Below are positions 43,170 through 54,710 of a stretch of 64,000 nucleotides of DNA, one piece after another. The stretch is from Hormiphora californensis (Eukaryota > Ctenophora > Tentaculata > Cydippida > Pleurobrachiidae). The first letter of the stretch is position 1, and the number at the start of each line of letters is the position of its first letter. Made by a program: the position numbers and the translations under genes. Below the pieces are notes generated by a model. The model was not told the DNA's origin, did not search any database, and saw only the letters and a program-made list of their open reading frames with translations. The stretch lies in NCBI GenBank assembly GCA_020137815.1, contig CM035351.1:4423078-4487077 (forward strand), read 5' to 3'.

Positions 43170-45453
43170 TTAAATCCGTGAGCTATTTCCCTTCACTACT
43201 TCATCATAGCTAGGAGGAGGAGGTAAATTGTCCCCCGAGTTTTCAATAACCAGGTCCCCATACTGAGGTGGTCCCGCAGTAAAATTATCAATCGGCCCAG
43301 CCGAGAAAGTTATAGAAACGGGAGAGGCGTTTCGCGGGGGGACAGTAGGTTCTGCCGATGCAGAACGTTGTCTCTCCTGTACAGGTGGATCAGCTGCAGA
43401 GACACGTCGCTGTCTCCGTCTCTCTGTGATATTAGGGGAGGACGGTGGAGAGTTCTGTGTACACGATTTGCACTTGGAAATCAAAGCGGTCATACACTTG
43501 ACCAGCCACTTGAACAGCCACTTGAGCAACCAGAAAATGGGGAACAAAATCGATCCTTTTGTACTGAAAGAAGAGGGCGAGTTAGTTAGTTAATTTAGTA
43601 TTAACATGGGTTTAGTTGATTTAAAATTCGGTTAGTAATTTAGATTAGGGTCAATTCAGCCCATACATACTACCCCACCTATAAATATCTGAGGTCAGAT
43701 GTGACCCTTACCCTCAGTTACCAGATGACGGATCTTTCTGGCACATTAGATCGTGTAAAATACACCATGGCCAATTAATTCCTGGAAACTCCAATGGGAA
43801 TACTCACAATGCATCATCCTCGTCCGGCACACTTTTCCCACAGAACTCAGCAGGTATTCTCACTAGTGGAACATACAGTGCCAGATGGGTTATATACAGC
43901 ACCATTACTCCAAAATGACTAATTTGCCTGAAAAAGGGTGTTTTGGATATATGATCATGTGCACATTTTAGGGATTCAGACACCCTTGTCTCATGTTTAA
44001 CGGAAACGAAAACATTTCGGTGATCATTAGCTAGTACATTTATTTTCAAGATGTCTATTTTCTAAGTGGAACCGAAGAATAACACACTGTCCAACAGTTG
44101 GATTCCAACTGTGACATGGTTTACCTAAAAATAGAATCAGATTCGTCCACCTTAGTAACAACCACAGAAGCCACCAAGTGAAGGAATATAGCTAATCCAA
44201 AGAATGCCGACAGGTAATAGTTAGGTTTCTGAAAGGAAGTTTTGATTTAGGACTGAAAATTAGGTTCTGTACATGTGTAAAATATGTTAAAATGGGAACC
44301 GGATGCTAAGTCTAAAATCGTTCGCAGCGAACTGGAGATTTCGGCCGTTAGGCCGGAAATGAGTTTCCTTGCCTTGAGTTTAGACCTTTAGTCCGTTAGA
44401 CTTTTGTCATGTTCTAAACCTTCTTTACATTTGTAAAGCGGGGCACGCGAAACACAGTCTAGCTAGGCAATTAGACTAAGAGTCTGCGACCCATTAAAAC
44501 TTGTCACACAGTGATTCTATTCTTGCCTCGAAGTGAAGGTAGAGGTAACTCGTAGAAGTTTCGTAGGAACACTCAAACCAATCCATGTCGGTAAAGTTAA
44601 GCTTTACCGTTCCAGTAGTGGCATTCATCTGAAAAATTCAACAGTTCAACCCCTTCTAAGAGGATCTATCTTGTTCGATATAAAGATTGAGTCCAGGATT
44701 TCAGCTTTGTCTAAAAAATCACCAATGTATACCAGTTCTGGAATTTGAGCTGCTAGTTGTGTATTTATCTCTGCTTGAATATCCGGCCACTCACACTGTA
44801 TCAAAGCTTTATCAGTACCATCGTCAAAAATTGTCGCCTAAACAAAATTCTTTGTAAAAGACGTTCCATCGTGTAAGGGGAAGCTTAAAACCACAACAAT
44901 TTTCGGCCCCAAACATTGCCACTACCTTTATATCGCTGATGTGATACTTGTTGATATAAAGCCCTGTGTAAGAGTTGACTTTGTAGCCGAAATAGGTCAC
45001 ATTTCGGAAACTTGCTGTGATAACTGGAACATAGTACTCTTCAAAACTTCCCTCGCACCACAATTTTGTCCACGATACATTTGTTACCTTGCATGTCCCG
45101 TTTGTAATGTAAGCTGAAACAAGGCATACTTTGTAATAATTACATAATAATCATCATTGGTGGCGCCGTCACCTCTCTAGAGAGGTGTTTCATCGCACGC
45201 GAGTTGTAAGGGTGACTGCGTCACCAATTGTATTTACATACTGATCTATCAGCTATCTGGCCACTTTTTTATCTAGGGCCCTAGGGGATATTTGTCATTT
45301 ATAGTTGCGTTTATAGAGGCCTAAGTACTTAAAGAATGATGCAGTCCACTTACAGTATTCATTTATTGGGTTGATGAAAATTACTCCCGTGGCTATGAGA
45401 GAAGCAAGGGTGGCAGTTATAAAGAGTCGTGCAAAGAAAACTTTATCAAACAT
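43170..45453 (-). CDS. PPxY-tailed membrane protein, paralogue 1
   Basis: First and most divergent of six tandem copies of a family I do not recognise. Exon 1 (45453-45354): MFDKVFFARLFITATLASLI, then ATGVIFINPINEY, a signal anchor. Exon 2 (45113-44926): NGTCKVTNVSW, LWCEGSFEEYYVPVITASFR. Exon 3 (about 44831-44735): IFDDGTDKALIQCEWPDIQA. Exon 4 (about 44633-44528): NATTGTVKLNFTDMDWFEC, ending at a GC donor (GAG|GCAAGA). Exon 5 (about 44230-44127): membrane segment YYLSAFFGLAIFLHLVASVV. Exon 6 (about 43926-43806): second internal membrane segment. Exon 7 (about 43562-43170): hydrophobic/aromatic ILFPIFWLLKWLFKWLVKC with a CKSC cluster, then a Ser/Pro/Arg tail with PPQYGDL and PPPSYDEVV. The ectodomain has several N-x-T sites. 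PPxY motifs generally bind WW domains, such as those of Nedd4-type ubiquitin ligases; that role here is inference. Confidence 0.7.
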
Positions 45454-45758
45454 AGCAAATTTCCATCATGTACCCATCTTAAATCATTCTCTCTGCCTAG
45501 GAGATTTTAATGTTGTTAATTACATGTTAAAGGTTAAAAAAACACCGTAAATGTTATAATACTGCCACTGGCATGTGTTGCGTGTTTCGGCTTCTTTTTT
45601 AGTTTCACTTGTACGTTACACATTTTGAGGAAATTTCATCAATTTGGTATATTTTCCATTTTTTAACCACAGAGTTTACACCAGATACATAAACCAAAAT
45701 TTTTTATGTTTGTAGGGTGTAGTGAGAGAGCTGGAGGGTCGAGCAATTCAAAAAGCTA

Positions 45759-47114
45759 GTGAACCATTTTGAGAAAAATGAGCTTTTTAACGACATTCAA
45801 CATGGATTTAGGCGTGGGAGAAGTTGCCTCACCCAGCTCCTAGATCACTTCGACAACATTCATAGTAATGCACTCGATGGCATGGAAACTGACTCTGTGT
45901 ACCTTGATTACGCTAAGGCGTTTGATCGAGTTGATCATAACATCTTGATTAGAAAGCTTAGAAGCTATAAGGTACATGAAGGTCTCGTGACATGGATCCA
46001 GTCTTTCCTGGAAGGAAGAGTGCAGAGAGTCACGGTGGATGGATGTCAGTCGGAGCCTGTACATGTTAAAAGCGGAGTTCCCCAAGGGTCAGTTTTGGGA
46101 CCGATGCTCTTTTTAATATATCTGAATGATATCACAACGGTTGTGTCAGGAAGTACACTGCGGTGCTTTGCAGATGACACACGAATCATGAAGAGTATTG
46201 GAGGAGAAATGGATATGAAAATACTCCAACGGGACCTGGATTCGGTTACCGAGTGGTCACTGAGAAATAACATGAAACTGCATACGGATAAGTTTGAATT
46301 CCTACTGCATGGCGTTTCACGTGACCATCTCATGCACCATCTCCCTTTTACTGATGATATCTTGAGCTACAGCACTTCAGCAGGGCTGCTGAAACCTATG
46401 TCCTCGGTTAAGGATTTGGGCGTGCTTGTTCATTCTGATCTAACCTGGTCCTGTCACATCGCTACCATCGCCGAAAACGCTAAGAGGAAAGCAGCCTGGG
46501 TGTTTAGTGTGTTCAGGACCAGGGATAGAGGGGTTATGGTAACCCTCTACAAGAGCATGGTAAGAAGCCTGCTGGAATACTGCTGCCCTCTTTGGAATCC
46601 TACCAAAATCCAGGATATCCAGGTTTTAGAGGGGGTGCAACGCTCCTTCACCAGACGGATCTCTGAGTGCAAGGGGATGGATTACTGGCAGAGACTGCAA
46701 TACCTGGGCCTTAGCTCCCTGCAGCGCAGGAGAGAGAGATACTCCATTCTCCACATGTGGAAGATCATGCACGGCCTAGTCTCCAATGACCTCAAAATAA
46801 GGTTCACAACTGGAGGCCGACTTGGAGTTCGAGCTGTGGTTCCCAAATTGACCAAACTGTCCACTATGGCCAAACAGACAGCATATGACGGATCCTTTGC
46901 TGTTATGGGACCACGACTATGGAACTGTTTACCTGCAAAACTTAATCAAATTGACGAGTTCCAGGTATTCAAAGTTCAGCTGTCAAGATACCTGACGTCG
47001 TTTTCGGACTGTCCCCCAGTTACGGGATATGTACGAAGCTCCAGGAACTCTATACTAGACATGAGACTGAACGACGGGGAGTTGCAAGCAAGCGATACCC
47101 CGGTCGGAGTGTAA
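45759..47114 (+). mobile_element. Non-LTR retrotransposon reverse transcriptase, 5'-truncated
   Basis: 451-codon open frame with RT motifs in order: HGFRRGRSCLTQLL, YLDYAKAFDRVDH, SGVPQGSVLGPMLFLIYLND, FADDTRI (the catalytic YADD-type box, here FADD), and KFEFLLHG. A C-terminal region follows with YCCPLWNPTKIQDIQVLEGV and VMGPRLWNCLPAKL, typical of CR1/L2/Jockey-like elements. The endonuclease domain expected upstream is missing. Inserted between paralogues 1 and 2 on the opposite strand. The open frame is intact to the TPVGV stop. Confidence 0.85.
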
Positions 47115-47450
47115 ACGGCGGCGAATCATCAGAAGTAACCAGAAGTAAGTAACACGAATTAACTCACTTGTCATGTAACATCCTGTAACGTTGCACACAC
47201 CGGTCGAGAGGGCAATCTTTTGTCTTATATGAGTCAAAATTGACTGAAAAGAGCCGAAGTGTGCATCACACGCCAGTTTCTATGTCAAATCACAAAATAC
47301 TGTAATCCAGGATAGTTAAACTGCAATTTGTCTACAAATTCTATATACACAAACATTCAGCAGCAAATAAAAATGTTTTGTCATAAATTTCCAGAAAATA
47401 TACAAAAAGTAATACCAATTCTAAAATACATCAATATCACATCATCCCAT

Positions 47451-48781
47451 TTAAATCCGTGAGCTATTTCCCTTCACTACCTCATCGTAACTAGGAGGAG
47501 GAGGTAAATTGTCTTCACCTACCCCCGAGTTTTCAATAACCAAGTTTCCATATTGTGGTGGTCCTTGTCCAATTGTCGGCTCTGACAAAGAATTCTGAGG
47601 CAGGGTTGCGAGTGACTCAATTGAGGCAGTTGCTTCAATGGAGACACGACGCTGTCTTAGTCTCCCTGCCGCTGGGGCATCAGCCGCTGCAGAGACAGAC
47701 ACTTGTCTCGGTCTCCGAGAGAGATTTGGGCTGGGTGGTGGGGACTCCGATGAACACGTTTTGCGACATTTCTTGAACAGCCAGACGAGAGGTATGAAAA
47801 TAGATCCCTTTTCACTGGGAGAGAGAGGAAAATAATAAGTTTAGTTGAAAATGGCGGTTGCTTGAAAATTATTAGGCAAAAAACTAATATTTTGAAGCTC
47901 TCTGGTTGGCAGCATGATACCTTTCATTGAGCTAGAAAAATGAGAGTGGAAAGAAACATTAAACAGAGAAACAATGTAAGATTGGGCTAGAGCGTAGTTC
48001 TCTGAGCATTTTGTATGAAAGTGTTTTCGTGGAGCTCGCTTTTGTACTGACTCATTCTACCGACTCGAACATTTCGACCTCGTAATCTGCCCGAGTCCAG
48101 AGAGAGAAGTCACAAAATATCTCTGCGATAAATGGGTCGGGAAAAAGACAAAAGCTCAGAGATGTATTCTCTACTATGTATTTCCAAATATATTTTCAAA
48201 TTCTGTTGCTGCTATACTCACAATAACTTTCCTGACTCCGGAATTTCATTTTCTTTCCCAAAGACCATAGCTGGAAGTAGAAGTAATAAAACGTAAATTC
48301 CCATGTGTATACCGTAAAGAAGAAACATTCCCAAAGTACCAACTTGGCTGAAAAATGATTACAGATATGAAATATCAAACGACCGTCTATATAATTGGTG
48401 AAGAGCAGGATTTTACTTACGCAGGATTTTACTTACGCAAAAACAGAATCAGATTTGTCAACCTTAGTAACAACCACAGAAGCCACCAAGTGAAGGAATA
48501 TAGCTAATCCAAAGAATGCCGACAGGTAATAATTGGGTTTCTAGAAATAGGGAGGGATTGTCATATACAATTGCATCAGCAGTATGGGACATGGGTACTG
48601 CATATAATTCGAATGTTCTAATTATATTTACCTTGAAATCTAGGAAGAGCATATCATCATATGAATCATATTTATGGTAACACGAAAACCATTCCATATA
48701 CGTGAAATTCAGGTCAACCAATATCGTGTCATTTAGAGAATCAAATCCTGTGACATTATTCTGAAAAAAGAACGAAGTCAT
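47451..48781 (-). pseudogene. PPxY-tailed membrane protein, paralogue 2 (5'-truncated)
   Basis: Holds only the last four exons of the family: ecto exon about 48765-48633 (NNVTGFDSLNDT, WFSCYHKYDSYDD), TM exon about 48541-48435 (YYLSAFFGLAIFLHLVASVV), second TM exon about 48347-48222 (MFLLYGIHMGIYVLLLLPAM) and the tail exon 47815-47451 (PPQYGNL, PPPSYDEVV). The three N-terminal exons are absent; instead a short inverted-repeat element (48808-48995) and an RT fragment follow. It is nearly identical to the 3' half of paralogue 3 (50161-51488), so it arose by local duplication and is probably non-functional unless joined to another first exon. Confidence 0.75.
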
Positions 48782-48807
48782 GTACAGTTGGACCCCGATT
48801 TATGAGG

Positions 48808-48995
48808 TATAAACTCTTGCCAGTGGCGCGTTATTTCAGATACCTTTCTCCCAGCGCGCCGCTGGGAGAAGGTAGCTGTAGTTTATCCGCCACTGGCGGA
48901 TAAACTGGTTTAAATCACGACGACGATCCCGAGGCGTAGCCGAGGGAGAGGCGGAGGGGTTTAAACCTATAACGCGTCTGTGGCAAGAGTTTATA
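48808..48995. mobile_element. Short MITE with ~26-bp imperfect terminal inverted repeats
   Basis: Left end TATAAACTCTTGCCAGTGGC, then GCGTTAT; right end ATAACGCG, a short mismatch, then TGGCAAGAGTTTATA. The interior contains two further hairpins (CTCCCAGCGCGCCGCTGGGAG and TTTATCCGCCACTGGCGGATAAA, each given here in under 24 bases). About 188 bp, no coding. The TA at each end would fit a Tc1/mariner-type target site. Confidence 0.65.
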
Positions 48996-49209
48996 GGTTA
49001 TATACCCTGCTTTAGTTGTTTGTTACAAGTATTACACACTAACAAGAGAGAGAACACTAATCAAAACACACAAAGAGAACTGAGAAACAGTCAAAAACAT
49101 CTCTCAATTGAGTGTACATTGTTTGGTAACAGTTACTAAGGAGAGAGAGAAAGAAATAACAAGATATGGGGGCCATGAGAATGAGATTAACACTGGAAGG
49201 AATTGAGAT

Positions 49210-49826
49210 AGTGCAACAAAAATAAGGGTGTTATGTGTTCAGGACAGATGAGGGGTATGGTAACCCTCACAGAGCATGTAAAAGCCTCTGGAATACTGCT
49301 GCCCTCTTGGAATCCTACCAATCCGATTCCAGGTTTTAGAGGGGGTGCAACGCTCCTTCACCAGACGGATCTCTGAGTGCAAGGGGATGGATTACTGGCA
49401 GAGTACTGCAATACCTGGGCCTTAGCTCCCTGCAGCGCAGGAGAGAGAGATACTCCATTCTCCACATGTGGAAGATCATGCACGGCCTAGTCTCCAATGA
49501 CCTCAAAAATAAGGTTCACAACTGGAGGCCGACTTGGAGTTCGAGCTGTGGTTCCCAAATTGACCAAACTGTCCACTATGGCCAAACAGACAGCATATGA
49601 CGGATCCTTTGCTGTTATGGGACCACGACTATGGAACTGTTACCTGCCAAAACTTAATCAAATTGACGAGTTCCAGGTATTCAAAGTTCAGCTGTCAAGA
49701 TACCTGACGTCGTTTTCGGACTGTCCCCCAGTTACGGGATATGTACGAAGCTCCAGGAACTCTATACTAGACATGAGACTGAACGACGGGGAGTTGCAAG
49801 CAAGCGATACCCCGGTCGGAGTGTAA
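49210..49826 (+). pseudogene. Duplicated 3' fragment of the reverse transcriptase
   Basis: Second copy of the 3' part of the 45759-47114 element (from about 46500). From 49330 to 49826 it is nearly identical apart from a few one-base indels; 49210-49330 differs by many small deletions, for example GGACAGATGAGGGG against GGACCAGGGATAGAGGGG. The open stretch from 49497 ends with the same TPVGV stop. It cannot encode an active RT. Confidence 0.85.
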
Positions 49827-50160
49827 AACGGCGGCGAATCATCAGAAGTAACCAGAAGTAAGTAACACGAATTAACTCACTTGTCATGTAACATCCTGTA
49901 TCGTTGCACCGGTCGAGAGGGCAATCTTTTGTCTTATATGAGTCAAAATTGACTGAAAAGAGCCGAAGTGTGCATCACACGCCAGTTTCGATGTCAAATC
50001 ACAAAAATACTGTAATCCAGGATAGTTAAACTGCAATCTGTCTACAAATTCTATATACACAAACATTCAGCAGTAAATACAAATATTTTGTCATAAATTT
50101 CCAGAAAATATACAAAAAGTAATACCAATTCTAAAATACATCAATATCACATCATCCCAT

Positions 50161-53100
50161 TTAAATCCGTGAGCTATTTCCCTTCACTACCTCATCGTAA
50201 CTAGGAGGAGGTAAATTGTCTTCACCTACCCCCGAGTTTTCAATAACCAAGTTTCCATATTGTGGTGGTCCTTGTCCAATTGTCGGCTCTGACAAAGAAT
50301 TCTGAGGCAGGGTTGCGAGTGACTCAATTGAGGCAGTTGCTTCAATGGAGACACGACGCTGTCTTAGTCTCCCTGCCGCTGGGGCATCAGCCACTGCAGA
50401 GACAGACACTTGTCTCGGTCTCCGAGAGAGATTTGGGCTGGGTGGTGGGGACTCCGATGAACACGTTTTGCCACATTTCTTGAACAGCCAGACGAGAGGT
50501 ATAAAAATAGATCCATTTTCACTGGGAGAGAGAGAAACATAATAAGTTTAGTTGAAAATGGCGGTTGCTTGAAAATTATTAGGCAAAAAACTAATATTTT
50601 GAAGCTCTCTGGTTGGCAGCATGATACCTTTCATTGAGCTAGAAAAATGAGAGTGGAAAGAAACATTAAACAGAGAAACAATGTAAGATTGGGCTAGAGC
50701 GTAGTTCTCTGAGCATTTTGTATGAAAGTGTTTTCGTGGAGCTCGCTTTTGTACTGACTCATTCTACCGACTCGAACATTTCGACCTCGTAATCTGCCCG
50801 AGTCCAGAGAGAGAAGTCACAAAATATCTCTGCGATAAATGGGTCGGGAAAAAGACAAAAGCTCAGAGATGTATTCTCTACTATGTATTTCCAAATATAT
50901 TTTCAAATTCTGTTGCTGCTATACTCACAATAACTTTCCTGACTCCGGAATTTCATTTTCTTTCCCAAAGACCATAGCTGGAAGTAGAAGTAATAAAACG
51001 TAAATTCCCATGTGTATACCGTAAAGAAGAAACATTCCCAAAGTACCAACTTGGCTGAAAAATGATTACAGATATGAAATATCAAACGACCGTCTATATA
51101 ATTGGTGAAGAGCAGGATTTTACTTACGCAGGATTTTACTTACGCAAAAACAGAATCAGATTTGTCAACCTTAGTAACAACCACAGAAGCCACCAAGTGA
51201 AGGAATATAGCTAATCCAAAGAATGCCGACAGGTAATAATTGGGTTTCTAGAAATAGGGAGGGATTGTCATATACAATTGCATCAGCAGTATGGGACATG
51301 GGTACTGCATATAATTCGAATGTTCTAATTATATTTACCTTGAAATCTAGGAAGAGCATATCATCATATGAATCATATTTATGGTAACACGAAAACCATT
51401 CCATATACGTGAAATTCAGGTCAACCAATATCGTGTCATTTAGAGAATCAAATCCTGTGACATTATTCTGAAAAAAGAACGAAGTCATGTACAGTTGGAC
51501 CCCGATTTACCAGGATAAACCATTTTCCCTGTGAGTACATATCTCGATAAATCTGTATTCGCAGATACTGCCGCAGCATCTGCAAAAACAGATGTATCGC
51601 AATGCTGCGGCTAACTGTACGAATAGCGGTACAAAATGCTCTCAAATGCTCTGAAAACCCGTGAAAACTTACCAGTTCTGGGATTTGAACTGCTAGTTGT
51701 GTATTTATCTCTGCTTGAATATCAGGCCGCTCACAATGTACCAAAGCGTCATCAGAACCATCGTCAAAAATGGTCGCCTAACAAGAAAAATTGCATTATG
51801 TATTCATAATGCGGTGTTTCCCTGCCACAAATGGATGTAAATTGACCAAGCATTGACCAGGCATCAAAACTAGAATTCCTGATGAAATTTGTGCTCAAAG
51901 AGCATTTTTGGGTGATGCAAAGTTGGTTACTAAGGCAACTAAGTTAGTTGCTATGGTAACCCAAGAAGTTGCCATGGTAATCCAAGCAGTTGATATGGTA
52001 ACCAAGGCAGTTGCTAAGGAGACCCCAGTTGGTTGCCAAGTGCGTAAACTTTAACCGCATCTCAACTTGATTTACTAGTGTGACAGTAGTTTCATGCTTG
52101 GAAGACGTTCAACCACTTCAGTAATTGCGCACCACAATGTGTGTTAATCATTTCCTTTGTTGAGTCAACGAAGCGCGAGATGAAAGTTTTAGTAAGGAGC
52201 AGACTTGTTGTTAGGCGTTGTCCGTGACGGACGGACACATTTAGTTTATCCCCACGATCTGCTGATTTCTAAACCCTGAATCATATTTTTAGCACGTGCG
52301 TGCTAAAAACATCACCCGGGCAGGGAAAAAATGCGGATAAGATGAAATTCCGTGCATCTCTATTATAAAGTACAAATGCGTGGCGTGATGAGTGTGATGT
52401 CCTATCCACACGTGCAAATGGTGGGGGGTTGCCCTGGGAGGTGGCTTGGGAGGGGTATTGGAGGGGGGATACTGCACGTGCATGTTATTGGTTGTTTGTT
52501 GCGTGTTCCTGTGTTGTTCCTGTGGTGTTTTGGGATCTACTGCTGGGGCCGCCATGATTGCCAAAGCCTTTCTACCTACGTACCCCGTTGATTCTCTACA
52601 CTGCTACAATTCTATGGATCTTTATCACCTGATTATACATGTCATTCAGCGGGATTTCCCTTGATGTTTATCGCCAGCGCTCTACCACTACCAACCTACG
52701 TATTCTTTACCCCGACATGGAGAGACAAAGAGTAGGAGGGGGAGAGAGACATGGGGACGGTGGGGGGGGGGGGTTGAGGGACTTGAATGGGCTTTCTAGT
52801 TCCTTATAAAGTTGAATTTTTAATTTAAGCGACAGGCTGCCGCGCATTTAAAGACGTCGTGCGGCGTTGTATTTGCGCATGACAATTCGAGAAACCTTTT
52901 CGCTCATATCTCCGGTTCCTGATTAGATAAAGAATTGATTTTGGTTGCGTTGGAAAGGCCTTGAAATTATCTTTCCAACGCTTCCAAGTTCAAGTCTTAA
53001 GATTGCCAGGAACTCGATCACGATTATCACGCACAAATACGACACCGCGCAACCTCTTTGAGTGTGCGGCGGCCCGTCGCTTAAATAACAAATTCGACTA

Positions 53101-54090
53101 TAAGAGGGGGTGGGGACATGGAACCTGGGTGAGGGAGGTCATACGTTGTATTCTAAACTGGCCAAAACACGGTATCATTCGAACGTTTCAAGATTGTACC
53201 CAGGTTGTGTCCACACCCCCTCAACTAAGTTTTCACCCGTCCCCTTTTCCACAATCTAACTGAATTCCTTAGGATCTAGGGGAAACAAGATTTAATCAAC
53301 CTTAGAAAGGCATGCCACCACATACCTTATTGTCATTGATGTGATCTTTGTTGATATAAAGACCCTTGTAAGAGCTGACTTTGTAGCCGAAATAGGTCAC
53401 ATTACGGAAACTTGCAGTGATAACTGGAACATAGTACTCGTCAAAACTTCCCTCGCACCACAATGTTGTCCACGATATGGCGTTTATTTTGCAGGTTCCG
53501 TTCGTAACACGTGCTAAAAACGAAAAGGATTGTTTCAGATAAGATAATGATTGTCACACACTGACTGTACAGTGTACATCCCGCAACCTCGATGCACAGT
53601 CATACCCCAAACCCTGCTTTATCATGCGCAAAGATGAAACACAGTTTGAACTCTTCAGAATCATTCATTCTTTTAAAAAAAGGCGTGCACGACTTTCCCA
53701 CGGTCCGCACGAAAAGTCAGAGACGGATTTAGACTACTTAGAGAGAAGAGTTGGTGCGCGTTAGCATTTGCTTTGTGCGTCACGCCTCAGATCCAAGTAG
53801 ACGCTTTGGGGTAAGACCCTTCTCCCTACGCGGCCTCACGTAGCCGCACCGGGCCGAAGGCCCGGTGCGAAGAGGAGGGTCTTATATGGGACAAGATAAT
53901 GAATGCTATGTATTAAGTTCTGTCATGTCGTATAAATATTACTCGAATCCAGCTCCAACTCAGGATCGTTCCTATAATACTTACAGTATTCATTTATTGG
54001 ATTGATGAAAACCACTCCTGTGGCTATGAGAGAAGCAAGGGTGGCAGTTATAAATATTCGTGCGAGGAAAAGTTTATCAAACAAAGCCAT
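50161..54090 (-). CDS. PPxY-tailed membrane protein, paralogue 3
   Basis: Complete family member. Exon 1 (54090-53985): MALFDKLFLARIFITATLAS, then LIATGVVFINPINEY. Exon 2 (about 53515-53325): NGTCKINAISW, LWCEGSFDEYYVPVITASFR. Exon 3 (about 51778-51674): IFDDGSDDALVHCERPDIQA. Exon 4 (about 51472-51340): NDTILVDLNFTYMEWFSC. TM exons about 51248-51142 and 51054-50929. Tail exon about 50522-50161: SIFIPLVWLFKKC, a Ser/Arg-rich linker, PPQYGNL and PPPSYDEVV. The tail reads four prolines in the other paralogues but three here before SYDEV. The 1.5-kb intron between exons 2 and 3 holds the 21-bp X-box-like repeat. The block below 51510 is duplicated in paralogue 2. Confidence 0.72.
51926..52023. 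repeat. 21-bp tandem repeat of X-box-like palindromes
   Basis: Five units at exact 21-base spacing start at 51926, 51947, 51968, 51989 and 52010: GTTACTAAGGCAAC, GTTGCTATGGTAAC, GTTGCCATGGTAAT, GTTGATATGGTAAC, GTTGCTAAGGAGAC, separated by 7-base spacers such as TAAGTTA and CCAAGAA. The second unit fits the RFX X-box consensus GTHNYYATRRNAAC fully; the others have one or more mismatches. Confidence 0.85.
53812..53888. repeat. GC-rich hairpin element
   Basis: GTAAGACCCTTCTCC at the left and AGGAGGGTCTTAT at the right are inverted; between them CGCACCGGGCCGAAGGCCCG and ACGCGGCCTCACGTAGCCGC form further hairpins. Intronic in paralogue 3, between exons 1 and 2. Confidence 0.5.
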
Positions 54091-54247
54091 TCTTCATCAT
54101 GAACCTCGTTGTAACCCCGCTCAATCAACAAATCATAGCCATGACTAGAGCCTAAAAACTTTATTTTTGTTAGTTCTGTGCTAAAGTTGAAAGGATTGGT
54201 CGGATGAAACAAATACAATTTAGTTTTTATCTCTAAAATATATCAAA

Positions 54248-54540
54248 CTAGCACACCCATTGGTGCGCCTCAAGTAAGGGTTTTTTGATAACCCACCCGG
54301 CTTCGCCGAGTGGTTCTTTTCGCCACTTTTAACGTCAATAACACGGTTGCCATGGCAACTGAATTGGTAACTATGGGGACTGGCATGTTAAAAGGCATTC
54401 GAAAATATTAATAAACTTCCGCTGGAACTGTGAGTAACAGCTTTACAGCTTTGGGCACATAGTGTTTTATGAAGGAGCAGCCTGTCGCTTAGATACCGCC
54501 TAACGAACGACTTCGACGTTCATCTTCAAATTATATATCA
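54248..54540. repeat. Dispersed repeat, copy 3 of 3, with X-box palindrome
   Basis: Same motif order as 22223-22510 and 22528-22830: CACACCCATTGGTGCGCCTC, CCCGGCTTCGCCGAG, GTTGCCATGGCAAC at 54346-54359, CTTAGATACCGCC. It lies between paralogues 3 and 4, over 30 kb from the other two copies, so the family is dispersed. Confidence 0.8.
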
Positions 54541-54710
54541 AACATCTCCAAATTGTATATCAAATGTTAACAAAAACTATTCAACATACTGGTAATTATA
54601 TTAAAACTGACGAAATAGTAGTACCGAAATAAAAATCACATACACATGTACATATATGAAAAACTCTCTAAGGACAAAACAACCACAAATTCTAAAACAC
54701 AACATCCAAT

